Of a stretch of 64,000 nt of DNA, positions 53,393 through 60,705 are shown piece after piece. This DNA is from Fredinandcohnia onubensis. Lineage in GTDB: Bacteria; Bacillota; Bacilli; Bacillales; Bacillaceae_L. Position 1 is the stretch's first letter; each line of letters starts with the position of its first letter. The stretch is from contig NZ_NSEB01000015.1 of assembly GCF_002734215.1 (NCBI RefSeq), positions 189,833-253,832 on the forward strand, written 5' to 3'. The notes under the pieces were generated by a model, which was not told the DNA's origin, did no database searches, and saw only the letters and a program-made list of their open reading frames with translations. A program made the translations under genes and the position numbers.

Positions 53393-53435
53393 GCCACTTC
53401 CTGCGGCAACATATTTGTGACCCACATCGTGTGGG
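53393..53435. repeat. AGGA-loop hairpin element, copy 2
   Basis: GCCACTTCCTGCGGC (53393-53407) is the reverse orientation of the AGGAA-loop hairpin seen at 45784-45798 (one G-T pair). CCCACATCGTGTGGG (53421-53435) forms a second hairpin 13 bp on. Same two-hairpin plan as copy 1. Confidence 0.65.
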
Positions 53436-53440
53436 CCCAA

Positions 53441-53467
53441 GCGTCTCATTTTTTGAGGCGCTTTTTA
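53441..53467 (+). terminator. Terminator of the oxidoreductase gene
   Basis: GCGTCTCA / TGAGGCGC with T-rich loop and T5 tail. Confidence 0.88.
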
Positions 53468-53564
53468 TTTGGGTATAATTAATTTTATAATTGTGAAAAT
53501 TCAATAAAATACTTGTAAACTAGCTGGCTTTATCATAAGATGAAATTGTTTGAAGGTCCAAAGT

Positions 53565-53579
53565 ATGTAAACGTTACCA
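53565..53579 (+). promoter_or_regulatory. cre-like/LacI-like operator before first DctP
   Basis: ATGTAAACGTTACCA matches the CcpA cre consensus with one mismatch and shares GTAAACGTT with the sites at 52310 and 57235. It is 45 bp before the DctP start. Confidence 0.55.
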
Positions 53580-53623
53580 ATGTTTACGGACCGGGAAAAT
53601 GAAAATTAAAGGGGGACATTTTT

Positions 53624-54664
53624 ATGAGGAAAAAATGGTTAGCACTTCTGTCCATTTCCTTCGTACTTGCAGGAATATTAGCTGCTTGTAGTGGCGGAGG
53701 AACAGAAAAGGAGCAGACTAGTGCTCCGGGCAACAATGACAGCAATGAAAAAGAGAAAGATCCGATTGTGTTACGTTTAGCAGACAATCAACCAGATGAC
53801 TACCCAACAGTTGTCGGAGACAAGGAGTTTGCGAAATTAGTAGAAGAAAAAACAGATGGCAGAATTAAAGTTGAAGTATATTCAGGTGGCCAGCTGGGTG
53901 ATGAAAAAAGCGTAATTGAGCAGGTTCAATTAGGAACAATTGATTTTGCGCGTGTAAGTGCAAGCCCACTTGCTGAATTCTCTAAGAATCTAGGTGTTCT
54001 TTCTATGCCTTACATATTTAGGGATGCAGATCATATGTGGAATGTCCTTAATGGAGAGATTGGTGAGGAGCTGCTAGTTGGTATGGAAGAAGCCAATATG
54101 AGAGGACTAGTATTCTACGATTCTGGTAGCCGTAACTTTTATAACTCTAAACATCCAGTCGAAAAGCCAGAAGATTTAAAAGGACTCAAGATTCGTGTTC
54201 AACAATCAGCCCTTGTCGTAGATATGGTTGAATCATTAGGTGCATCAGCAACACCAATGGCATATGAAGAAGTATATTCAGCTCTTCAAACAGGCGTTAT
54301 CGATGGTGCTGAGAATAACTATCCAAGCTACTACTCAGTAAATCACTTTGAAGTGGCAAAATATTTTACGTTAGATGGACATTCCCGTGTACCGGAGATT
54401 CTTATGATATCAAAAAAGGTATGGGGTGAGTTAAGCGCAGAAGATCAAAAAGCATTGAAAGAAGCTGCGATGGAATCTCAAAAGGTTCAAATCGATTCTT
54501 GGGCTGCTTTAGTTGAAGAAGCGAAGGAAAAGGTTGAAGCAGCAGGAAATGAAGTTACTGAAATTACAGATACTGCACCTTGGCGTGAAGCGGTACAGCC
54601 TGTCTATGATAAGCATGGTGGAGCATACAAAGAATGGATTGAAAAAATTGAAGCGGTAGAATAA
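53624..54664 (+). CDS. TRAP substrate-binding lipoprotein, orphan copy (DctP-1)
   Basis: 346 residues. Signal MRKKWLALLSISFVLAGILAAC with lipobox LAAC, a Ser/Asn/Glu linker, then a DctP domain (PIVLRLADNQPDDYPTVVGDKEFAKLVEEKTDGRIKVEVY; GLKIRVQQSALVVDMVESLGASATPMAYEEVY; VIDGAENNYPSYYS). It is nearly identical to DctP-2 at 57.5 kb through most of the mature part, differing mainly in the linker and the surface. No DctQ or DctM gene follows; a strong terminator does, so it must share the DctQM pair at 58.8-60.6 kb. Likely ligand is a (galact)uronate, from context. Confidence 0.93.
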   Translation: MRKKWLALLSISFVLAGILAACSGGGTEKEQTSAPGNNDSNEKEKDPIVLRLADNQPDDYPTVVGDKEFAKLVEEKTDGRIKVEVYSGGQLGDEKSVIEQVQLGTIDFARVSASPLAEFSKNLGVLSMPYIFRDADHMWNVLNGEIGEELLVGMEEANMRGLVFYDSGSRNFYNSKHPVEKPEDLKGLKIRVQQSALVVDMVESLGASATPMAYEEVYSALQTGVIDGAENNYPSYYSVNHFEVAKYFTLDGHSRVPEILMISKKVWGELSAEDQKALKEAAMESQKVQIDSWAALVEEAKEKVEAAGNEVTEITDTAPWREAVQPVYDKHGGAYKEWIEKIEAVE

Positions 54665-54668
54665 TCAC

Positions 54669-54717
54669 AAAAAAGCCCTATCTTAGGTTGACTCTAACCT
54701 AAGGTAGGGCTTTTTTT
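54669..54717. terminator. Bidirectional terminator
   Basis: AAAAAAGCCCTA...TAGGGCTTTTTTT with inner CTTAGGTT/AACCTAAG; between convergent genes. Confidence 0.94.
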
Positions 54718-56062
54718 ATAACAAACATAGCGCCATGATTGTACCGACACCACTAAACAGAAAGGCAAATCCTAAATTCCAAAGAGAGACCTTATAAGAA
54801 TTGACATGCAATAAATCTCCGGTAATCGAAACAGACACATTAAAAGGACCGGCAATCGTAGTTGATAATGCAGAAGTAATCATGACTAAACTCAAACTTA
54901 ACGGATTAACCATCTGCAAAACAGGTTCAACAATTGCAATAAGAATAGTCAATGTCACTAGCGGATGAAACCCAGTTAAAGCAAGGCCAAGAAATAATAC
55001 TTGTATGAACAGAAACAGGAATACTGGATACTGGCTTAAAGCTGTAAAAGGCTCCTGTAAATAATCGATAAAGCCCGAATCACCTAAATTTCCTGTGAAA
55101 AAACCAACCCCTAAAAAGAGGACTAAATTATCTTTTAAACCAATCGTACGCTTTTTCCATAACGGAATTGCAAATGTTATATATGACTTCAAACGTTTAA
55201 TCGAAATGGCCCAAAGAAATGAGAAGGGGACAATTACAATTGCAATCGTTTGGAGGAAGCCCATATCTAAAATACGATTCACACTTAAAATCACAACCAT
55301 AAACAAGGCAAGGTAGAAGACAAGAGATATGACCTTTCGTTTCATTTGTCTTTTTGCGGCCTCACCCTCAATCTCTTGGCCTTCTCCCGTAAGTTCATAT
55401 TTTTTAAAGGACAAATAGCCAATCAACCAATTTAATAGAATTAAAATAAAGGTAAAAAGTAATAACCATGGTAAGACCGTTAAGTATGGAAGATGGGTCG
55501 ATTCCACAGTTAAAATAACTAATAACTCCATAGGCGAAATGATAATACTAAAAACATATCCCCTTAGCATGGCACGTGAAATAAATTTATTTCGAAGATT
55601 TTCTGCCATATGAGAAATATTCCTCTGTATAACTGCCTTAACGAGTGGAAGGGTTGCAAGGTTAAGAAAACCTCCCAAAAGAAAGGTAACCATTGATGTT
55701 CGACCAAATAACTGCCCCATATTATGAATCCGGACTTTTAATAGTTTACTAACTTGCTGATCGTATCGTCCCACGATAATTATCGAGTTGATAAAAGGAA
55801 GTACATAAAAGATAGCTAATAAGGGAACCATGGATGTAGCATACATCGGTAACTCTGTAATTTCCCTACCTTCAAGGAAAAATACTAGAATACCAATCCC
55901 TACAAATAGAATACTAATAACCCTGAATAATAGAGAAGAACCTTTAATTGAAAAAAGCCACGCAAGAATGGCTAGTATTCCCATCCCTGTCGTAAGCCAT
56001 AAGGAATCAACTATTAAACTTAAAAAGTAAAACAAAAATAATAGACTATACAGAACAATCAT
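54716..56062 (-). CDS. Polytopic membrane protein, permease-like, unknown
   Basis: 448 residues with about 11-12 hydrophobic segments and a charged cytoplasmic loop near the middle (KKYELTGEGQEIEGEAAKRQMKRK). The closing half has repeats reminiscent of ion-transporter-superfamily anion permeases (FFTGNLGDSGFIDYL; LTGFHPLVTLTILIAIVEPVL; SALSTTIAGPFNVSVSITGDLL). I do not recognise a family with certainty. It sits convergent with DctP-1 and 10 bp... is followed upstream by the LacI-type gene on the same strand (54-bp gap), so it may be co-transcribed and carry a uronate or related acid. Confidence 0.7.
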   Translation of the reverse strand: MIVLYSLLFLFYFLSLIVDSLWLTTGMGILAILAWLFSIKGSSLLFRVISILFVGIGILVFFLEGREITELPMYATSMVPLLAIFYVLPFINSIIIVGRYDQQVSKLLKVRIHNMGQLFGRTSMVTFLLGGFLNLATLPLVKAVIQRNISHMAENLRNKFISRAMLRGYVFSIIISPMELLVILTVESTHLPYLTVLPWLLLFTFILILLNWLIGYLSFKKYELTGEGQEIEGEAAKRQMKRKVISLVFYLALFMVVILSVNRILDMGFLQTIAIVIVPFSFLWAISIKRLKSYITFAIPLWKKRTIGLKDNLVLFLGVGFFTGNLGDSGFIDYLQEPFTALSQYPVFLFLFIQVLFLGLALTGFHPLVTLTILIAIVEPVLQMVNPLSLSLVMITSALSTTIAGPFNVSVSITGDLLHVNSYKVSLWNLGFAFLFSGVGTIMALCLL

Positions 56063-56116
56063 GATTATCTCCTTGTTGTAAAAATAAACAATGGCTAGAC
56101 AATTAACCTAGCCATC

Positions 56117-57106
56117 TCATAGTAGTATACCAGCTTGAGCACACGAGACCCGTTCATTTATTTTCGGGGTTAATTGTTTAAGAATAGGTGTTGTATCCTT
56201 CGTTTTTATTTGAGTTATTAGAGTATCAACCATATTACAGGCGATTTCATCCACTGGGACCCCGATACTGGTTAATGGAATCTCCAGATTTCCCATTTGT
56301 GAGATATTATCATAGCTCATAACGGAAATATCCTTCGGGATAATTAAGTTCGCCTCACGAAGTGCGCGAACAATCCCTGCGCTAATATCATAACTTGAAC
56401 CAATAATTGCAGTAGGTCTGTTAGAAGAGTTCAACAATCGCTTCGTTGCTACATATCCATCATACCAATTAAGTCCTGCCGTGTTTACTAAATTTTCATT
56501 TGTAATCGGTAGGTTCAGACTATTCATCGCTTTTTTAATGCCGTAGTATTTTTCTAATTGTCGATCATCAATAGGTGAGAAGTCGCCAAGATAGGCGATA
56601 TTACGATGCCCCAGATCATATAAATACTCAACAGACATTTTCATAGCCATTTGATAACTGACATCAATCACAGTATGTTTTTTGTTTCTTCCAACACCGT
56701 ACGTCACGATTGGAATCGAAACCGTATCTAAAATACTATGATTATGTTCATCAAACACAAGAATCCCATCTACTTGATACCGTTTGAACAACTCAAGCGA
56801 ATCCTCAATACAATCAATTGATAATATCATAGAATAGGATTTTGATTTAATTTCCTTATTGATTCTAGTAACCAATGTAGAAGGTGCAATCCGTTCTAGA
56901 GTCGGCCAAATTAAACCAATTACTTTTGTTTGTTTAGAAACAAGGCTTTGGGCAGCAAAATTAGGTTTATATCCTAACTCCTTGGCAATTTTCATAATCT
57001 TTGTCTTTGTGTCAGGTTTTACTAGTGGGCTATCGTTCAACGCTTTTGAAACAGTAGAGTAACTCACACCAGCTACCCTTGCAACATCCTTAATCGTAAT
57101 ATTCAT
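56117..57106 (-). CDS. LacI-family transcriptional regulator
   Basis: 329 residues. HTH and hinge: ITIKDVARVAGVSYSTVSKALNDSPLVKPDTKTKIMKIAKELGYKPNFAAQSLVSKQTKVIGLI; then a periplasmic-binding-protein-like effector domain (DGILVFDEHNHSI; YLYDLGHRNIAYLGDFS; RPTAIIGSSYDISAGIVRAL; SVMSYDNISQMGNLEIPLTSIGVP). ATG 57106 with GGTGAC upstream; GTG 57115 possible. Divergent from the TRAP operon, with palindromic sites between, so it probably represses TRAP and its own gene until a uronate-derived signal is present; KdgR/ExuR of B. subtilis are LacI-type precedents. Confidence 0.92.
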   Translation of the reverse strand: MNITIKDVARVAGVSYSTVSKALNDSPLVKPDTKTKIMKIAKELGYKPNFAAQSLVSKQTKVIGLIWPTLERIAPSTLVTRINKEIKSKSYSMILSIDCIEDSLELFKRYQVDGILVFDEHNHSILDTVSIPIVTYGVGRNKKHTVIDVSYQMAMKMSVEYLYDLGHRNIAYLGDFSPIDDRQLEKYYGIKKAMNSLNLPITNENLVNTAGLNWYDGYVATKRLLNSSNRPTAIIGSSYDISAGIVRALREANLIIPKDISVMSYDNISQMGNLEIPLTSIGVPVDEIACNMVDTLITQIKTKDTTPILKQLTPKINERVSCAQAGILL

Positions 57107-57162
57107 AGAAGTCACCTATAGATTGATTTTTTATTTTAATATGTTGTTTCATGTAAAATTTA

Positions 57163-57180
57163 TTTAACAACGTTATTATT
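57163..57180. promoter_or_regulatory. Candidate LacI-type operator, site A
   Basis: AACAACGTTATT core, related to the perfect palindrome at 57320 (6 of 9 base pairs symmetric). Close to the LacI-type gene start. Confidence 0.45.
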
Positions 57181-57234
57181 TTTATAGTAAATTTATAGCT
57201 TATTTATCTAACATTTTCACAGGTTTCTCCTATA

Positions 57235-57250
57235 TTGTCAACGTTTACAA
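57235..57250. promoter_or_regulatory. Candidate LacI-type operator, site B
   Basis: TTGTCAACGTTTACAA, palindromic except one pair, sharing AACGTTTAC with sites at 52310 and 53565. Confidence 0.5.
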
Positions 57251-57319
57251 AACTGCAAATTTCGAATTCGACAAAAAAAGACTTGAAAACTACTATATTT
57301 TAATTTATGATGTAAGAGA

Positions 57320-57337
57320 AATAACAACGTTGTTATT
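57320..57337. promoter_or_regulatory. Candidate LacI-type operator, site C
   Basis: Perfect 18-bp palindrome AATAACAACGTTGTTATT with the central CG typical of LacI-family sites, midway between the regulator and DctP-2. Confidence 0.7.
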
Positions 57338-57401
57338 TTATCGAAGTCTATAACACAAATGAAAGCGATTGCCAGTTGCTTTCGATTTTTTTCATAACAT
57401 A

Positions 57402-57414
57402 TGAAAGCGTTTCA
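57402..57414 (+). promoter_or_regulatory. CcpA cre site
   Basis: TGAAAGCGTTTCA, an exact match to the cre consensus core, 69 bp before DctP-2; predicts carbon catabolite control of the TRAP operon. An additional GAAAGC...GCTTTC pair lies at 57361-57383. Confidence 0.7.
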
Positions 57415-57482
57415 TATGGAAGGTTATGTTTTATAGACTTTGAACCCAAAATTAAAAAACACACCAGAGGGGGAAGCTTTTT

Positions 57483-58511
57483 ATGAAGAAAAAAGGCTTA
57501 GCAGTTCTATCTATGTCCTTTATGCTTGCGGGCTTATTAGCAGCTTGTGGCGGAGGAGATGATTCAGCTACTAAAACTAGTGGCGGTGGAGATAGTGATG
57601 CAAAAGATCCTATCGTTTTAAAATTAGCAGACAACCAACCTGAGGATTATCCAACAGTTGTAGGGGATAAAGAGTTTGCGAAATTAGTAGAAGAAAAAAC
57701 AGATGGACAAGTTAAGGTTGAAGTGTACGCGGGTGGTCAGCTTGGTGACGAGAAGAGCGTTATCGAGCAAGTTCAATTAGGTACAATCGACTTTGCACGT
57801 GTTAATGCAAGTCCACTCGCTGAATTTTCTAAAGATTTAGGTGTTCTTTCAATGCCTTACCTATTTAGAGATGCAGACCATATGTGGAGTGTATTAAATG
57901 GTGATATCGGTGAGGATTTATTAGCTGGTATGGAAGAAGCGAATATGAGAGGTCTAGTATTCTATGATTCTGGTAGCCGTAACTTCTATAACTCTAAACA
58001 TCCAGTTGAAAAGCCAGAAGATTTAAAAGGACTTAAAATTCGTGTTCAACAATCTGCTCTAGTAGTAGACATGGTAGAATCACTTGGTGCATCTGCAACT
58101 CCAATGGCGTACGAAGAGGTATATTCTGGACTTCAAACAGGTGTTATCGATGGTGCTGAAAACAACTATCCAAGTTACTATTCAGTAAATCACTTTGAAG
58201 TAGCGAAATACTTTACTTTAGATGCTCACTCACGCGTTCCTGAAATTTTAATGATTTCTTCTAAAGTATGGAACGATTTAAGTGAAGAACATCAAAAAGC
58301 AATCAAAGAAGCTGCAATGGAATCACAAGAAGCTCAAAAAACTGCTTGGGCAGATCTAGAAAATGAAGCAAAAGAAAAAGTAGAAGCTGCTGGTAATGAA
58401 GTAGTTGAAATTACTGATACTGCTCCATGGCGTGAAGCTGTACAACCTGTGTATGACAAACATGGTGGCGCATACAAAGAAAATATTGAAAAAATCGAAG
58501 CTGTAGAATAA
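57483..58511 (+). CDS. TRAP substrate-binding lipoprotein of the complete system (DctP-2)
   Basis: 342 residues; signal MKKKGLAVLSMSFMLAGLLAAC with lipobox LAAC, short Gly/Ser/Asp linker, then the same DctP domain as DctP-1 (RVQQSALVVDMVESLGASATPMAYEEVYSGLQTGVIDGAENN). RBS GAGGGGGAAGC. The conserved Arg that binds the ligand carboxylate is in GLKIRVQQ. Followed by a stem-loop and then DctQ and DctM, giving the full P-Q-M order. Confidence 0.94.
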   Translation: MKKKGLAVLSMSFMLAGLLAACGGGDDSATKTSGGGDSDAKDPIVLKLADNQPEDYPTVVGDKEFAKLVEEKTDGQVKVEVYAGGQLGDEKSVIEQVQLGTIDFARVNASPLAEFSKDLGVLSMPYLFRDADHMWSVLNGDIGEDLLAGMEEANMRGLVFYDSGSRNFYNSKHPVEKPEDLKGLKIRVQQSALVVDMVESLGASATPMAYEEVYSGLQTGVIDGAENNYPSYYSVNHFEVAKYFTLDAHSRVPEILMISSKVWNDLSEEHQKAIKEAAMESQEAQKTAWADLENEAKEKVEAAGNEVVEITDTAPWREAVQPVYDKHGGAYKENIEKIEAVE

Positions 58512-58538
58512 TTATCTATCAAGCTTTTGGCGGCAAAT

Positions 58539-58568
58539 TCTCCCTTAAGATGATGGTCTTGAGGGAGA
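58539..58568 (+). promoter_or_regulatory. Intercistronic stem-loop between dctP and dctQ
   Basis: TCTCCCTTAAGA / TCTTGAGGGAGA (12-bp stem with a G-T pair, 6-nt loop), not followed by a T-run. Probably protects the dctP mRNA end. The rest of the 268-bp gap to dctQ shows no gene. Confidence 0.65.
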
Positions 58569-58779
58569 GGTGCCCCTCATATAGTTTAGTAAGACTTCAT
58601 GAATTGAAAGCAAAGAATATAAATTTTCTAACACGAGAAATGATGTGTTTGGGTTAGTTAAAAAGGTAATGAAAAGCTTCGTTAGTTTTTTAACGAATAC
58701 AGAAAGTATTATGCAACTAATGCTTTGCTTTCATCTGAGGCTCGACAATCATCGAGTTTGCTTTAAGGAGGCTAGTTAA

Positions 58780-59277
58780 ATGGAACGGTTAAAAAAAATC
58801 AAAAGTATGTTTGATAACGGGATAGACAATCTTAATGTTATTTTCATAGCATTAATGACCGTTATTGTTGCTGCAACAGTGTTTACAAGATATTTTTTCA
58901 GCTATACTCCCCGTTGGTCCTCGGAGGTGTCAATGCTACTACTAGTATGGGTAAGCTTCATCGGAATCGCTGTAGGTTTCAGGGATAAGCTCCATATTGG
59001 TGTAGGTGCATTAGTTGCGTTATTTCCAAAAAAGGTCCAAACATTATGTGATATTATCGCAAAATTTTTAGTAATTATTGTTGCAATTATATTTATTGTT
59101 TACGGATTTAGATTTACATCATTGATGGGCGGATCCACAATGGCAGGAACTGGGCTACCACAAAGTGTTTTATACGCAGCGATCCCTGTTTCAGGAGTTT
59201 TAATGCTAATCTACGGCATCGAGCTATTGTTTAAAAAGGGTATGCACCAAGAATGGGATGAACAGATAGAGGAGTGA
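58780..59277 (+). CDS. TRAP transporter small permease (DctQ)
   Basis: 165 residues with four membrane segments; FIALMTVIVAATVFTRYFFSYTPRWSSEVSMLLLVWVSFIGIAVGFRDKLHIGVGAL is the DctQ signature stretch. RBS AAGGAGG. The dctM gene starts 7 bp after its stop. Confidence 0.93.
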   Translation: MERLKKIKSMFDNGIDNLNVIFIALMTVIVAATVFTRYFFSYTPRWSSEVSMLLLVWVSFIGIAVGFRDKLHIGVGALVALFPKKVQTLCDIIAKFLVIIVAIIFIVYGFRFTSLMGGSTMAGTGLPQSVLYAAIPVSGVLMLIYGIELLFKKGMHQEWDEQIEE

Positions 59278-59284
59278 GTTATAA

Positions 59285-60565
59285 ATGGAAGTATTAGTAT
59301 TATTAGGAAGCTTTGTTCTTCTCTTACTTATACGCGTTCCTGTTGCACTAAGTTTAATAGTGTCATCATTTTTAACAGGAATTTATATGGATATAGATTT
59401 AGCAGCATTAGTACAACGTATGGTAGGCGGACTCAATTCATTCTCACTCCTTGCAATTCCATTCTTTATTTTAGCAGGAGAAATTATGAATGAAGGCGGT
59501 ATTTCTAGACGCCTAATTAACTTAGCTAACGTGATGATTGGTAAGGTTCGTGGTGGATTAGCCATGGTTAACGTATTGGCAAGTACATTCTTCGGCGGAA
59601 TTTCAGGGTCTGCAGTTGCAGACGTATCTTCAATCGGATCTGTTTTAATTCCAATGATGAAAAAGGCAAAATATGATTCTGATTATGCTGTAAACGTAAC
59701 AATTTCCAGTGCGGCACAAGGGGTTATGATTCCACCAAGTCATAACATGATTATTTACTCTACTGCTGCTGGTGGGGTTTCAGTTGGCGCTTTATTTATG
59801 GGGGGAATAATCCCTGGTATTTTATTGGGATTAATCCTAATGGTTGTAACATATGTTATTGCGGTAAAACGTAATTATCCAAAAGGTGAGCCTGTTAAAA
59901 GAGAAGAGATTCCAAAAATTGTTCGCGAAGGTTTATTAGGTCTTTTAACGGCTGTTATCATCATCGGTGGTATTGTAAGTGGTATCTTCACAGCTACTGA
60001 ATCAGCTGCGATCGGTGTAGTATATGCATTTATTATTACATTCTTCGTATATCGTGATATTCCGCTTTCAAGAATGCGTATTATCTTAGTTAGAACATCT
60101 AAAACATTAGCAATGGTTCTATTCTTAATCGCATCATCATCAGCGTTTGGTTGGCTATTAGCATTATTAAAAGTTCCAGCAATGGTTACAGAGGGACTTC
60201 TTGCATTCTCTCCTAATGACATCGTAACATTATTGCTGATTAACTTAATTTTACTAGTTCTTGGTATGTTTATGGACATGGCTCCACTTATCTTAATTGC
60301 GACTCCTATTCTTTTACCTGTTGCTACTGCAGCTGGTATGGATCCAGTACAGTTTGGTGTTGTGCTCATTTTAAACCTAGCAATTGGCTTAATTACACCA
60401 CCGGTAGGAACCTGTCTCTTTGTAGGTTGTGCAATTGGACAAATACCAATAGAGAAAACAGTCAAGGGAATGGCACCATTCTATTTAGCAATGATTGTAA
60501 CCTTACTTTTAGTTACATTCGTTCCACAGTTTTCACTATTCTTACCAGATTTACTAATAGAATAA
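59285..60565 (+). CDS. TRAP transporter large permease (DctM)
   Basis: 426 residues, about 12 membrane segments: FFILAGEIMNEGGISRRLINLANVMIGKVRGGLAMVNVLASTFFGGISGSAVADVSSIG, QGVMIPPSHNMIIYSTAAGGVSVGALFMGGIIPG, FTATESAAIGVVYAF, LGMFMDMAPLILIATPILLPVA, LITPPVGTCLFVGCAIG. With DctQ it forms the Na+-driven import channel served by DctP-2 and, by inference, DctP-1. Terminator directly after. Confidence 0.94.
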   Translation: MEVLVLLGSFVLLLLIRVPVALSLIVSSFLTGIYMDIDLAALVQRMVGGLNSFSLLAIPFFILAGEIMNEGGISRRLINLANVMIGKVRGGLAMVNVLASTFFGGISGSAVADVSSIGSVLIPMMKKAKYDSDYAVNVTISSAAQGVMIPPSHNMIIYSTAAGGVSVGALFMGGIIPGILLGLILMVVTYVIAVKRNYPKGEPVKREEIPKIVREGLLGLLTAVIIIGGIVSGIFTATESAAIGVVYAFIITFFVYRDIPLSRMRIILVRTSKTLAMVLFLIASSSAFGWLLALLKVPAMVTEGLLAFSPNDIVTLLLINLILLVLGMFMDMAPLILIATPILLPVATAAGMDPVQFGVVLILNLAIGLITPPVGTCLFVGCAIGQIPIEKTVKGMAPFYLAMIVTLLLVTFVPQFSLFLPDLLIE

Positions 60566-60567
60566 AA

Positions 60568-60597
60568 AAAGGGGTGTCTTTTTAGATACCCCTTTGC
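60568..60597 (+). terminator. Terminator of the TRAP operon
   Basis: AAAGGGGTGTCT / AGATACCCCTTT hairpin (G-T pair). Confidence 0.85.
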
Positions 60598-60663
60598 CAT
60601 TGAAACTTTTAATAATAAGGTAAAAACGTAGAGGCATTAATTGATTATCTCCCCACTATTGGG

Positions 60664-60680
60664 TTACTATAAAATAGTAA
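60664..60680. promoter_or_regulatory. Inverted repeat upstream of uxaC
   Basis: TTACTAT-AAA-ATAGTAA, a perfect 7-bp dyad 26 bp before the start, overlapping the -10-like TATAAA; candidate operator. Confidence 0.45.
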
Positions 60681-60705
60681 AATTTAAAAAAGCAGGTGGA
60701 CAAAA

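Noticed and set aside
59875..60465. A 196-codon minus-strand frame inside dctM
   Set aside because: Antisense shadow of a well-supported DctM gene; low-complexity Ile/Thr/Pro composition typical of reverse-read membrane codons.
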